DNA of 64,000 nt, from contig CALCKT010000057.1 in assembly GCA_937965785.1 (NCBI GenBank), positions 1 to 64,000 on the forward strand. The letters are read 5' to 3'. The first letter of the stretch is position 1, and each line of letters begins with the position of its first letter. The notes below the pieces were generated by a model, which was given only the letters and a program-made list of their open reading frames with translations, made no database searches and was not told the DNA's origin. Source of the stretch: an uncultured Propionibacteriaceae bacterium (lineage in GTDB: Bacteria; Actinomycetota; Actinomycetes; Propionibacteriales; Propionibacteriaceae). The position numbers were made by a program, and so were the translations under genes. Of this stretch, positions 1 to 8,776 are shown in pieces.

Positions 1-850
1 CGTCCACCTGGGCGTCACGCCTGGGACCTATCAGCAGGTCGGCCAGTTCCCGGAGACTGACGGGCTTGGCCAGCAGGTCACCCTCCGCCCCCTTCCTGAC
101 CACCGCGCTGGCCCATGCTCCTTCCCGGTCCAGCCGCCCGAGCCTGGGCAGCGCGTCCACCTCCGCCACCGGCCCACTCACCCTGGTGAACGAGGTGACC
201 ATACCCTTGACGGTGTCGGCGGCCGTGATCCGGCCGCCCTCCATGAAAGCCACGTACTGGAACAGCGGCTCGGCCTCGTCAACCAGGTGTGTGGAGATCA
301 GCAGGGTGCGGGGAAACAACTGCAGCTCCTCCAGCAGGACCCGCGTGAAACGCTGCCGGGCGGGTACGTCGAGCCCGTTGTAGGGCTCGTCCAGCATGGT
401 CAACGGGGCCCGGGCCGCCAACGCCAGGCTGAGGAAGGCGGCCGTGCGCTGCCCACGGCTGAGAGCCATGGGGTGGCGGCTCTCGGGGACATCGAACCAG
501 GCCAGCAGCTCAATGGCGCGTTCCATGTCGAAGTTCGGATGCACCCGGGCGACGTGGCGTGCGAGGTCACGCAGGCGCTGATCCCCTCCGAAGGGCCAGT
601 GCTCCGCCGTCAGGTAGACCATTCCGGATGCGGCCTCGGGCAGTTTCCTGCCGAAAACCTGCGCCTCACCGGTGTACCGGGCCTCACGGCCGGCCAGCAG
701 CCTCAGCAGCGTTGACTTACCGGCCCCGTTCCGTCCGATCAGGCCGGTCACCGAGCCGATGGGCGCCGACAGGTTCACCTGCTGCAACACCACCCGCGAT
801 CCCAACCCGACCTGAACATTCCTCAACCCGAAGGCCACATCACCTGCCAC
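1..850 (-). CDS. ABC transporter ATP-binding protein (3' end beyond window)
   Basis: The gene starts at a GTG (848-850) preceded by a strong GAAGGAGG ribosome binding site and stays open to the left edge, so about 283 residues are visible and the C-terminus is missing. Walker A (GRNGAGKST) lies at residues 39-47, followed by an LSRGQ signature and a Walker B segment ending LDEPYNGLD. The region after the ATPase core resembles the regulatory tail of ABC-2-type exporter ATPases. The start overlaps the end of the upstream S9 peptidase by 11 nt, so the two are probably co-transcribed. Membrane partners would lie outside the window. Substrate unknown. Confidence 0.9.
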   Translation of the reverse strand, partial: MAGDVAFGLRNVQVGLGSRVVLQQVNLSAPIGSVTGLIGRNGAGKSTLLRLLAGREARYTGEAQVFGRKLPEAASGMVYLTAEHWPFGGDQRLRDLARHVARVHPNFDMERAIELLAWFDVPESRHPMALSRGQRTAAFLSLALAARAPLTMLDEPYNGLDVPARQRFTRVLLEELQLFPRTLLISTHLVDEAEPLFQYVAFMEGGRITAADTVKGMVTSFTRVSGPVAEVDALPRLGRLDREGAWASAVVRKGAEGDLLAKPVSLRELADLLIGPRRDAQVD

Positions 851-2900
851 GCCGCGCCTCCTTCATGCGTACCGGAAGCTGTTCAGCCCACCAGTCGAGA
901 ATCGCTTCGAATCTTTGTCTTCTGTGCCAAGGTGTCCCGGACCGCGACAGTTCGTGGTTCTCCCCGGGGAAGATCAGCATCCTGGCGGTCACCCCGTTGC
1001 GCCGCAGCGCGGCGAAGTAGCGCTGCGCCTGCTCCAGCGGGCACCGCAGGTCGCGTTCGGAGTGAATGACCAGCGTCGGGGTCCTGACCTGCCCGACCTT
1101 GGCCATGGGTGACTGCTGCTCGACCTTTTCCGGGTCGGCACCGACATAACCGTCCGAGAAGAACCACCCGATGTCGCTGGTCCCGACGAACGCGGCGGGA
1201 TCAAGATAGCCCCGCTCGACGACGGCGGCGGCGAATCTGTTGTCGTGGGCGGTGATCCACGCGGTCAGGTAGCCCCCGTAGGAGCCCCCCATGATCCCCA
1301 CCCGGTCCTCGTCCAGGCTTTTGAACTGTCCGCACGCCCCCTCCAGGAAGGCCAACACATCGGCCATGTCGACCACGCCCATTCGTTCCTTGACCGCCCG
1401 GCCGTGGGCCTCCCCGTAGGACGAGGAACCCCGCGGATTGCACTGCACCACCGCATAGCCGGCACGAACATAAACCTGGGCCTCGTCGAAGAAGCCCCAG
1501 TTGAAGTTCGAGAACGGACCGCCGTGAATGTTCAACAGAACCGGGTGGGGTCCCCGCCCCTTGGGAACGAACACCCAGCCGTGGATGTCGTGGCCTTCCT
1601 CGCCCTGGATGGTCAGTTCCCTCGGCTCCACCGGGGTCGCCGCAGCGACGAGAGGCCGCGCGAAATCGGTCAGGCGGACGAGTCTTCCCTCGGTCACCCG
1701 GGCGAGTTCCATGGGGCGGGTGGCCTCACTGACGACCGCGACGCTCACCCCAGAGCGTTCGGCGGCCGCGCTGACCACCTTCGGGCCCCTGACCAGAACA
1801 TGGACCCGACCCTCGGGGGAGATCGCGTGCAATTCCCCGCAGCCCCGGACCCGGGCGGGAGCCAGGACGGATTCCTCCCCGAAGGGCTCCAGGAAACTCC
1901 ACGGTGCCTCGTAGTCGCTGGTGGCCGGATCCGTGAGAATCCGGGGTTCGGTGCCGGGTTCCGCATCGGCGGCCAGGGCGGCGACGACGGTCGCGCGCCC
2001 GACGAAATCGAGCCCGCTCTCCCCGAGGTGCTCCGCCAGCAGGAACAGGGTCCTGCCGTCACGGCTGAACCGGGGCCGTGACCATGCCCGCGTGGAATCG
2101 GGACCTCCGGCCACGAGAACCGGTTCCCCGCCGGTGACGGGCACCCCGTGGATCATCGAGCGCAGATCCGAGTCCTCCTCCGTGTGCAGCGCCGCGGTGA
2201 AGCAGATCCGTTTCCCGTCGGGGGTGAACTCCGGCTGGTGGCAGTCGGCCTCCAGCGGGGTCAGCAGCCGCGCCGGAGGGATTCCGTGCCGCCCCCCGAG
2301 AGCGGTGTTGTCCCTGGGTTCCTCCTCGGTTCCCGTCCCCGCACGCCCCCGGGGTTCCAGCCAGGGTTCCTCGTCGAGGGAGGGAACCTCCAGGAGGTAG
2401 ATCCCACGGGGACGGTCCCGGATGTATCCGATCCCGTTCGCCTGGTACTTGTTTCCCACGATCAACCTGGGATCCTCACGTTCGGCGGGGACACCTTCGA
2501 GGGTTCCGTAACGCCCCTCCTCGGGCATCCTGGCCACGAACGCCAGCCTCCTGGAATCCCGGGACCACACGAACTCGTCCACCCCCAGCGGGGCGTCGGT
2601 GATTATCCTGGGTTCCCCGCCCTCGGCCGCGACGACGGCGAGCTGCGGCTTGGCATCGATACCGCCCCGCAGGAAAGCCACCGTCTGCCCGTCGGGGCTC
2701 AGCTGCGGCGCCAGGTCCGATGTGCCCCGGGTCAGGGGTCTGGGACGTCCCCTGCCGGCCGTGGCCACACTCCAGATTCTCCCGACGTGGTCGTCAACCT
2801 CGAAGGAAGGCCGACTCGCCGCGAAAACCGCCTGCTCACCATCGGGGCTGAGGGTTGGGGACGACAGGGTGACCAGCAGGTCGAGGTGGCGCGGTTTCAC
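840..2900 (-). CDS. S9 family (prolyl oligopeptidase / acylaminoacyl peptidase) serine peptidase
   Basis: The 686-residue protein has the S9 layout: an N-terminal beta-propeller rich in SPDG-type blades (roughly residues 1-420) and a C-terminal alpha/beta hydrolase. The triad is visible as Ser about 540 (GGSYGG), Asp about 617 (SERDLRCP) and His about 649 (GENHEL). It should cleave oligopeptides or release blocked N-terminal residues. No signal peptide is seen, so it is probably cytoplasmic. It starts with GTG; a TACGGT hexamer 7 nt upstream suggests a leaderless message. It sits 21 nt after the thrE-type gene and overlaps the next ABC gene. Exact substrate preference is unknown. Confidence 0.9.
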   Translation of the reverse strand: MKPRHLDLLVTLSSPTLSPDGEQAVFAASRPSFEVDDHVGRIWSVATAGRGRPRPLTRGTSDLAPQLSPDGQTVAFLRGGIDAKPQLAVVAAEGGEPRIITDAPLGVDEFVWSRDSRRLAFVARMPEEGRYGTLEGVPAEREDPRLIVGNKYQANGIGYIRDRPRGIYLLEVPSLDEEPWLEPRGRAGTGTEEEPRDNTALGGRHGIPPARLLTPLEADCHQPEFTPDGKRICFTAALHTEEDSDLRSMIHGVPVTGGEPVLVAGGPDSTRAWSRPRFSRDGRTLFLLAEHLGESGLDFVGRATVVAALAADAEPGTEPRILTDPATSDYEAPWSFLEPFGEESVLAPARVRGCGELHAISPEGRVHVLVRGPKVVSAAAERSGVSVAVVSEATRPMELARVTEGRLVRLTDFARPLVAAATPVEPRELTIQGEEGHDIHGWVFVPKGRGPHPVLLNIHGGPFSNFNWGFFDEAQVYVRAGYAVVQCNPRGSSSYGEAHGRAVKERMGVVDMADVLAFLEGACGQFKSLDEDRVGIMGGSYGGYLTAWITAHDNRFAAAVVERGYLDPAAFVGTSDIGWFFSDGYVGADPEKVEQQSPMAKVGQVRTPTLVIHSERDLRCPLEQAQRYFAALRRNGVTARMLIFPGENHELSRSGTPWHRRQRFEAILDWWAEQLPVRMKEARRGR

Positions 2901-2907
2901 ACCCCAT

Positions 2908-2913
2908 ACCGTA
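2908..2913 (-). promoter_or_regulatory. -10 element of S9 peptidase gene, leaderless
   Basis: TACGGT on the minus strand is followed by exactly 7 nt and the GTG at 2900. It lies in the short gap after thrE, so the peptidase may have its own transcript. Confidence 0.4.
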
Positions 2914-2921
2914 AGGCTTCA

Positions 2922-4235
2922 TCACTTCCGGGCGCCACGCGGGCCCAGTGGACGGATGGGCCACGGCAGTTTCCGGATCGGAACGGACATGGGGCGCGCC
3001 ATTGCCGCCCCGGCGGCGACACCGGCGGCCAGGATGATGCCGACGGCGGCCGCGGTCATCAGGTCCTGCTGGCCGTCCACGAAGGACATCTCCCCAGTAC
3101 CTAGGGCCAACTTCAAAACCCCGGACCAGGTCACCAGGCCGGGCAGGATCGGCACCACGGCCGATGCCGAGATGGAGTCCAGCTGCACCCGCAACAGGCG
3201 TGCCGCAGCTGCGGATGCCACCCCGACCAGCAGGGCGGCCGCCCCGGTGGCCGCGACCACGGGCCAGCGCTGCGCCAACAACCACAGGAAGAACCACCAG
3301 CTGGCCGCGCCGATCAGCCCCGCGCTGACGATAGCCCGCCGCGACGCGCGGGTGCAGAACGCCCACGCCGCGGCCACGATCCCGGACCAGAACACCGAGA
3401 CGGGCCCCAAGAGGCCATCGATGCTGAACTGCGCGTTGATCCACACCGGAATGCCAAGCCAGCTGGCACCCGCCACCACGACGCTGGCGCCGATCACCAG
3501 CCCGATGGTGACGATCAGCCCGTGGATGGCGTGGGCGGTGCCGGTCACGTAGAGACCGGCGATGGCGTCCTCCGAGGCCCCGAGAATGGCCAGGCCCGCG
3601 AGCATGGAGATGATGGCGCCGATGACTATCAGCCCCGGTTCGATCCCGGCCAGTCCCGGAACGCCCCATCCCTTGGCCAGGGCCACGCCGACCGCAGTAG
3701 CCGCGGCCATCGCCCCGCCGACACACTGCTGGAAGAACACCGACACCCGCCGTTTCGACAGCCACACCTGGGTCCGGTGGATGCTCCAGGCGACGATCAA
3801 CGCCAGCAGACCGACGATCCACCGGGCCCCGAACATGAGCGCCGCCGCGCTGGAAACCGCCCCGAACCCCAAGGAGACGTCGAGCCCTCCCCAGCGTCCG
3901 CGACGCCCGAGGATGACCTCGATCCGGGCCCGGGAGTCCGGGATGCTGTTGTTGCGGGCCTCGGAGGCCACCTGCTGAAGCATCGTTATGAGTTCGAAGT
4001 CCTGATGGCCGACGGGAACCACCCGCATGGCGGTCAGGGGTTCACCGTCGGTCTCTCCCCTGACCGAGACGATGATCATGTTCCCGGTGACGTCGGTGTG
4101 GTATTCCGCCATTCCGAGGTCCCGCATGGCGTGCCGGGAAGCCCGGATGGCTGACGACACGGAGGCGCCGTGAGCCAGCATCCCGCAACCGATCTCCAGC
4201 CCCAGGTCCAGCACCTCCCGGGGATCGGCGGTCAT
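2922..4235 (-). CDS. thrE: ThrE-type threonine/serine exporter family protein
   Basis: The 437-residue protein has a soluble N-terminal part (about 1-130, with the DLGLEIG...GASV pattern of the ThrE/YjjP family) and about nine to ten hydrophobic helices after it, as in single-chain actinobacterial ThrE exporters. These export threonine and serine using the proton gradient in Corynebacterium. The start ATG overlaps the rnhA stop as ATGA (4232-4235), so translation is probably coupled. It is the last gene of the nucleoside operon, an odd neighbour for an amino-acid exporter. Substrate is inferred from family only. Confidence 0.85.
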   Translation of the reverse strand: MTADPREVLDLGLEIGCGMLAHGASVSSAIRASRHAMRDLGMAEYHTDVTGNMIIVSVRGETDGEPLTAMRVVPVGHQDFELITMLQQVASEARNNSIPDSRARIEVILGRRGRWGGLDVSLGFGAVSSAAALMFGARWIVGLLALIVAWSIHRTQVWLSKRRVSVFFQQCVGGAMAAATAVGVALAKGWGVPGLAGIEPGLIVIGAIISMLAGLAILGASEDAIAGLYVTGTAHAIHGLIVTIGLVIGASVVVAGASWLGIPVWINAQFSIDGLLGPVSVFWSGIVAAAWAFCTRASRRAIVSAGLIGAASWWFFLWLLAQRWPVVAATGAAALLVGVASAAAARLLRVQLDSISASAVVPILPGLVTWSGVLKLALGTGEMSFVDGQQDLMTAAAVGIILAAGVAAGAAMARPMSVPIRKLPWPIRPLGPRGARK

Positions 4236-4780
4236 GCCCGCTCGCCGGGAAGCTCGAACAGCGCGAGCTGCTCGGGTGCATCCTCATGCGGAGGTTCCGG
4301 TCGTACCGGTTTCTCCCCCGCTCCCGGGAACCCGGGTCCCCGGGCCACGGGGGCACCGTCCCGATGGGCGGTGGCGGCGGCGCGTGCCCGTTCGTCGGCG
4401 GCCTCGTTCAGGGGATGACCCGTGTGCCCCTTGACCCATTCGAAACGCACCCGCCTGCCCTGCAGGGCACGGTCCAGTTGTTTCATCAGGTCGGCGTTCA
4501 GGACGGGTTTGCCGTCACCCTTCTTCCAGCCGCGGCGTTTCCAACCGGGCAGCCACACGGTCAGGGAATTGATGACGTACTGCGAATCGCACAGGATCAG
4601 CAGTTCCTCGTCCGTGCCCGCCGTGGAGTTCAACAGGTCCAGGACCGCCATCAGCTCCCCCATGTTGTTGGTTCCGTGAGGCCATCCCCCGGCGGCCCAC
4701 CGGTCGTCGTCGATGTACCAGGCCCAACCGGCAGGGCCGGGATTGGTCAGCGAGGACCCGTCCGCGGCTGCTGTGATCAC
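4232..4780 (-). CDS. rnhA: Ribonuclease HI
   Basis: The 182-residue single-domain RNase HI would degrade the RNA strand of RNA/DNA hybrids. The acidic catalytic residues are recognisable: Asp7 in AAADGSS, Glu in MGEL, Asp in CDSQY and Asp in NEAADERA. The GTG start (4778-4780) overlaps the add stop codon as GTGA, which fixes the start; longer upstream reading in this frame is only antisense-like filler inside add. A proline-rich tail of about 45 residues follows the catalytic domain. It lies between add and thrE in a tightly overlapping run, so expression probably follows the nucleoside-salvage genes. Confidence 0.93.
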   Translation of the reverse strand: MITAAADGSSLTNPGPAGWAWYIDDDRWAAGGWPHGTNNMGELMAVLDLLNSTAGTDEELLILCDSQYVINSLTVWLPGWKRRGWKKGDGKPVLNADLMKQLDRALQGRRVRFEWVKGHTGHPLNEAADERARAAATAHRDGAPVARGPGFPGAGEKPVRPEPPHEDAPEQLALFELPGERA

Positions 4781-5868
4781 GCCCGCGCCTCGCGACGGGC
4801 GGCGTGGAAGGCGGGACGGATCAGCCCCTCGACGAGGGCTTCTCGTTCGTCGTGGTGCAGGAAGGCGGCACGCATGGCCGCCACGGTCACGGCCTCCACC
4901 TCGGACAGCCCCCACCCGAAGGTCTCGGAGAGTTTCGCGAACTCCTCGGACAGGGAGGTTCCGCCCATGAGGCGGTTGTCGCAGTGGATGGTGACGTTGA
5001 AGCCGAGTTCGGCGAGCCGTCCGACGGGATGCCGGTCGAGGGACTTGGCCACGCCGGTTTGCAGGTTCGAGGTCGGGCACACCTCGAGCGGGATGCGCTG
5101 GTCCCGGACAAAGGCCGCGAACCGCCCGAGCCGGGGTCGGTCTCCCCAGAAATCCTCGATGTCCTCGCAGATGCGCACGCCGTGACCGATGCGCTGGGCT
5201 CCACAGAGCTGGACGGCCTCCCACATCGACTCGGGACCGTCGGCCTCTCCAGCGTGAATCGTGAAGTGCGCGTTGTTGCGTCGCAGCAGGTCGAAAGAGT
5301 CCTGGAAGCGGGTGGGGCGGAACCCCATCTCGGCACCTGCGATGTCGTATCCGACGACGGAGTCGTCGCGATAGGCCAGGGCCAGTTCGGCGATCCCGGT
5401 GGTGGGTTCGTCGACGTGACGCATTGCCGTGACGATCTGGGTGGCGACAATGGCCCGTCCCGCGGCCTCGGCCTGCGCCATCCCCTCGGCAAGGCCGTCA
5501 CGGACCGCCTCCACCGCGGCCTCCTGCGTCAAACCCTTCTCCAGGTGCTGTTCGGGGGCCCAGCGGGCCTCGGCGTAGACAACACCATCGGCGGCCTGGT
5601 CCAGCACGAACTCGCGCGCCACCCGCACCAGCTGGTCGCGGGTCTGCATGGCTGCGGTGGTGTGGGCGAAACCTTCCAGGTAGCGCCCCAGGGAACCGGA
5701 ATCGGCGGACTCGAAGAACCACCGGCCCAGCTTCTCCGGGTCGGTGGTGGGCAGTTCGTGCCCGTTCTCGGCGCATTGCTCGATCACGGTCGCGGGCCGC
5801 AGACCGCCGTCGAGATGATCGTGAAGGGCAACCTTGGGCAGGGTGCGTAGTTCTTCCGGGCTCAGCAT
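4777..5868 (-). CDS. add: Adenosine deaminase
   Basis: The 363-residue protein deaminates adenosine or deoxyadenosine to inosine. Zinc-binding His16 and His18 are in ALHDHLDGG. IHAGEADGP gives a further His and the catalytic-region Glu, GHGVRICED a His, and the HCDNRLMGG segment replaces the usual TDDP, as is common in actinobacterial adenosine deaminases. It lies 28 nt after cdd and overlaps rnhA by four bases (GTGA). With the upstream transporter and cdd it makes a coherent nucleoside uptake and salvage unit. Confidence 0.95.
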   Translation of the reverse strand: MLSPEELRTLPKVALHDHLDGGLRPATVIEQCAENGHELPTTDPEKLGRWFFESADSGSLGRYLEGFAHTTAAMQTRDQLVRVAREFVLDQAADGVVYAEARWAPEQHLEKGLTQEAAVEAVRDGLAEGMAQAEAAGRAIVATQIVTAMRHVDEPTTGIAELALAYRDDSVVGYDIAGAEMGFRPTRFQDSFDLLRRNNAHFTIHAGEADGPESMWEAVQLCGAQRIGHGVRICEDIEDFWGDRPRLGRFAAFVRDQRIPLEVCPTSNLQTGVAKSLDRHPVGRLAELGFNVTIHCDNRLMGGTSLSEEFAKLSETFGWGLSEVEAVTVAAMRAAFLHHDEREALVEGLIRPAFHAARREARA

Positions 5869-5896
5869 GGGGACATCCTAGGGTCGTGGTTCGGGA

Positions 5897-6295
5897 TCAA
5901 CGGGCATGGTCCAGATCGGCGGGTCCGAAGGCCTGCGGCAGCACCGCCGACATCGGCAGCACCCCGGTCGGGGTGTCCAGCAGGAGTTCGTTGCCGCCGA
6001 ACTCGAACAGCAGCTGCCGGCAACGCCCACAGGGCATGATCCTCTCCCCCAGCTTGTTGCAGCAGGTGAACGCCACCAGCTGACCGCCACCGGTGGCGGC
6101 CAGCTGCGAGACCAGCCCACACTCGGCGCAGAGCCCCACCCCGTAGGAGGCGTTCTCCACATTGCAGCCGACCACGATGCGTCCGTCGTCAACCAGCGCG
6201 GCCGCCCCCACCTGGTAGTCGGAATACGGCGCATAAGCCCTTCCCGTGACATCCCGTGCCGCGTTCCGCAGCCGTTCCCAGTCGATGCCGGTCAT
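5897..6295 (-). CDS. cdd: Cytidine deaminase
   Basis: The 132-residue homotetrameric-type cytidine deaminase converts cytidine and deoxycytidine to uridine and deoxyuridine. Zinc ligands are Cys56, Cys89 and Cys92 (GLCAECG and PCGRC), with Glu58 as proton shuttle. Length is normal for the small bacterial form. Only one base separates it from the stop of the upstream permease gene, so it is certainly in the same transcript as the nucleoside ABC transporter. Confidence 0.96.
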   Translation of the reverse strand: MTGIDWERLRNAARDVTGRAYAPYSDYQVGAAALVDDGRIVVGCNVENASYGVGLCAECGLVSQLAATGGGQLVAFTCCNKLGERIMPCGRCRQLLFEFGGNELLLDTPTGVLPMSAVLPQAFGPADLDHAR

Positions 6296-6296
6296 G

Positions 6297-7598
6297 TCAG
6301 TGGGTCTTCACGAAGTGGGCGCCGTCGGCGGCGGGCGGGCGGACACGACCGACCAGCCCCGCGACCGCGATGATGGTGGCGATGTAGGGCAGCATCTCGA
6401 TGAACTCGCTGGGGATCGGGAGGTTCATCAGTTTGATGGACTGGGCCAGGGCCCGGGCGAACCCGAAGAACAGGGCTGTGCCCGCGCCCAGGACGGGATG
6501 CCAGCGGCCCATGATCACCGCTGCCAGGGCGATGAAGCCGTTGCCCGCCGTGATGTTGTTGTCCTGGAAGGCGCCGACGAAACCGACCGTGAAATAGGCC
6601 CCACCCAGACCCGCGAAGATCCCGCCCAGCAGCACGGACTGGGTCTTGGTGGAGATCACCTTGATCCCGACGGTGTCCGCGGCCCGCGGGTGTTCACCGA
6701 CGGCCCGGACCCTGAGCCCCCACTTGGTGCGGTAGAGCAGGAACCACACGAGCGGAACCGCCAGCAGGGCCATGAAGGTCAGGGGGCGTTGGGTGAACAG
6801 GATCGGACCGATGAACGGGATGTTGCTCAGCGCGGGGATGGCGAACACCGGCATGGGGCTGACCGCGCCGAAGGTCTTGAGGTCACGAGCGACGAGCTGT
6901 TGGAAGATGAACCCCGTCAACCCCGTGGCCAGCAGGTTCACGACCACCCCGACGATGACGTGGTCCACCAGGTATTTCAGGGTGAACAGGGCCAGCACGG
7001 CCCCCATGAGGAGACCGGCGATGGCGGCCGCCACCAGGGCGGCCAGGAAGGACTGGGTCACGGAGAACATCACGGAGGCCGCGAAGGCCGCCGCCAGGAA
7101 CTGCCCCTCGATCGCGATGTTCACCACGCCGGCGCGCTCCGAAAGGACACCGGCCAGCACCCCGAACAGCAGCGGGGTCGAATACGCGAGCGTGAGGTTC
7201 AGCTGGCTCGTCAGCGTGAACGGGACGGTGGAGGACGATGCGGCCCAGACCATGAAACCCGCGAGGACGCTGAGCCCGGCAACCATTCCCACCGCGATGC
7301 GCCAGTTCTTCGGGAACCTGCCGCTCAGGAAACCGGCCCCCGCGGCCAGGGTGAGCAGGGCGAAGAGCAGCAGCACCGGCGGTCCCGGCACCTCGATGGT
7401 CGGCAGCTGCACCTCCGCGAAGGCGTCCGACAGGGCGATTTTCCCGGTCGGGTTGGCGGTGAACGCCATCACCAGCAGCAGCACCCCGAGCAGGGCCAGG
7501 AGAATCCCCGCCGCTATGCGTGTGGAACGCCCCTCCGGTGATTCGACGACTTCCCTTGCCGGGGCGTCGGCACCCGGAACGATGGTTTCGGTGCTCAT
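6297..7598 (-). CDS. Nucleoside-type ABC transporter permease (second subunit)
   Basis: The 433-residue polytopic membrane protein belongs to the BPD_transp_2 permease class used with BMP-type binding proteins (YufQ/NupC-like). It begins with a hydrophilic segment of about 25 residues, then two hydrophobic helices, a spacer, and the conserved core with the AGVVNIAIEGQF and RTKWGLRVRAVGE segments. The start ATG overlaps the stop of the first permease (ATGA at 7595-7598). Together with the first permease it forms the channel; nucleosides are the inferred substrate from the neighbours cdd and add. Confidence 0.92.
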   Translation of the reverse strand: MSTETIVPGADAPAREVVESPEGRSTRIAAGILLALLGVLLLVMAFTANPTGKIALSDAFAEVQLPTIEVPGPPVLLLFALLTLAAGAGFLSGRFPKNWRIAVGMVAGLSVLAGFMVWAASSSTVPFTLTSQLNLTLAYSTPLLFGVLAGVLSERAGVVNIAIEGQFLAAAFAASVMFSVTQSFLAALVAAAIAGLLMGAVLALFTLKYLVDHVIVGVVVNLLATGLTGFIFQQLVARDLKTFGAVSPMPVFAIPALSNIPFIGPILFTQRPLTFMALLAVPLVWFLLYRTKWGLRVRAVGEHPRAADTVGIKVISTKTQSVLLGGIFAGLGGAYFTVGFVGAFQDNNITAGNGFIALAAVIMGRWHPVLGAGTALFFGFARALAQSIKLMNLPIPSEFIEMLPYIATIIAVAGLVGRVRPPAADGAHFVKTH

Positions 7599-8776
7599 GC
7601 CTTGGCCTCCTTGCGAGCGGTCCGGGCGGTCCTGCGCCTGCGTTCCTTGAGGAAGGGCAGCAGCCAGATCACGAAGGCGGGCGCCGCTACGAGCAGGACG
7701 ATCAGGGCCTGGATGAGGTCCACCAGCTGCTTGGGGGTGTTTGCAATCACGACCATGGATGCGCGGCTGGCTTTCAACGCGCCGAACAGCAACCCCGCAA
7801 GCACCACACCGATGGGCCGGGAACGCCCGAGCAGGGCCACCGTGATGGCGTCGAACCCGAGGGTCCCGATGATGCTGACCGTCAGCTGTGGTGGATAGCT
7901 CGTCAGCATCACGGGGGCGGTGACGATGATCAGGCCCCCGAGACCCGCCAGGCCACCTGCCAGACCCATCGTCACGAAGGTGACCCGTCCCACGGAGGTG
8001 CCCGCGGTCGCCGCGGCGTCCGGGTTCAACCCGACCGCCTGCAACCGGAGACCGAGCTTGGTGCGTTCCAGGAGCCACCAGCAGCCCAGGGCCGCCAGCA
8101 GGGCCAGGGCGAATCCCAGGTGCAGGCGGGCCCCTGCTATCCGGGGCAGGGTGGCGCTCCACTCCAGAACGGGGGCGATCGGGTTGGCAGCCCCCGGCTG
8201 CCGCATGAACGGTTGCTTCAGCAGGTAGGAGAGGATGTTCGCGGCGACGTAGTTCATCATGATCGTGAGGATCACCTCGTGGGCCCCGGTGCGGGCCTTG
8301 AGGAGACCGACCAAACCACCCCAGAGGGCCCCCATGAGAACACCCACGAGGAGCACCAACGGAAGATGCAGGAAGACGGGGAGCCCCTTGACGCTGAAAC
8401 CGAGGTAGGCCCCGACCAGCGCACCCATCACTGCCTGCCCCTGGGCGCCGATGTTGAACAGTCCTGCCCGGAAGGCCAGCGCCACCCCGAGACCGGCCGC
8501 TATCAGGGGGGCCGCCTCCGCGGTGGTTTCGGTGAAGGCGGTCCACGACCCGAGGGAACCCACGTACATGGCCTTGAAGGTGAGCACGATCTTGCCGAAG
8601 GTGGCCTCCAGGGCGTCGCTGGGCCGGGCCACGAAGTAGGCGTACTTCGCCATGATCTCGGCGTCGGTGACCACCATGATGATCATCGCGACGGCGAAGG
8701 CCAGGACCAGGGATGCGGTGCTCACCAATGCGGTGTTGACCCAGGCCGGGCGGCCGCGGGGAACTCTGGTGTTCAT
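7595..8776 (-). CDS. Nucleoside-type ABC transporter permease (first subunit)
   Basis: The 393-residue BPD_transp_2 permease (YufP/NupB-like) has a long first periplasmic loop and the conserved ALAFRAGLFNIGAQGQ and RTKLGLRLQAVGLNPDAA segments. The C-terminus is a basic cytoplasmic tail (KERRRRTARTARKEAKA). The start overlaps the ATPase stop by four bases (8773-8776) and the stop overlaps the next permease, giving one translationally coupled transporter set. Confidence 0.92.
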   Translation of the reverse strand: MNTRVPRGRPAWVNTALVSTASLVLAFAVAMIIMVVTDAEIMAKYAYFVARPSDALEATFGKIVLTFKAMYVGSLGSWTAFTETTAEAAPLIAAGLGVALAFRAGLFNIGAQGQAVMGALVGAYLGFSVKGLPVFLHLPLVLLVGVLMGALWGGLVGLLKARTGAHEVILTIMMNYVAANILSYLLKQPFMRQPGAANPIAPVLEWSATLPRIAGARLHLGFALALLAALGCWWLLERTKLGLRLQAVGLNPDAAATAGTSVGRVTFVTMGLAGGLAGLGGLIIVTAPVMLTSYPPQLTVSIIGTLGFDAITVALLGRSRPIGVVLAGLLFGALKASRASMVVIANTPKQLVDLIQALIVLLVAAPAFVIWLLPFLKERRRRTARTARKEAKA

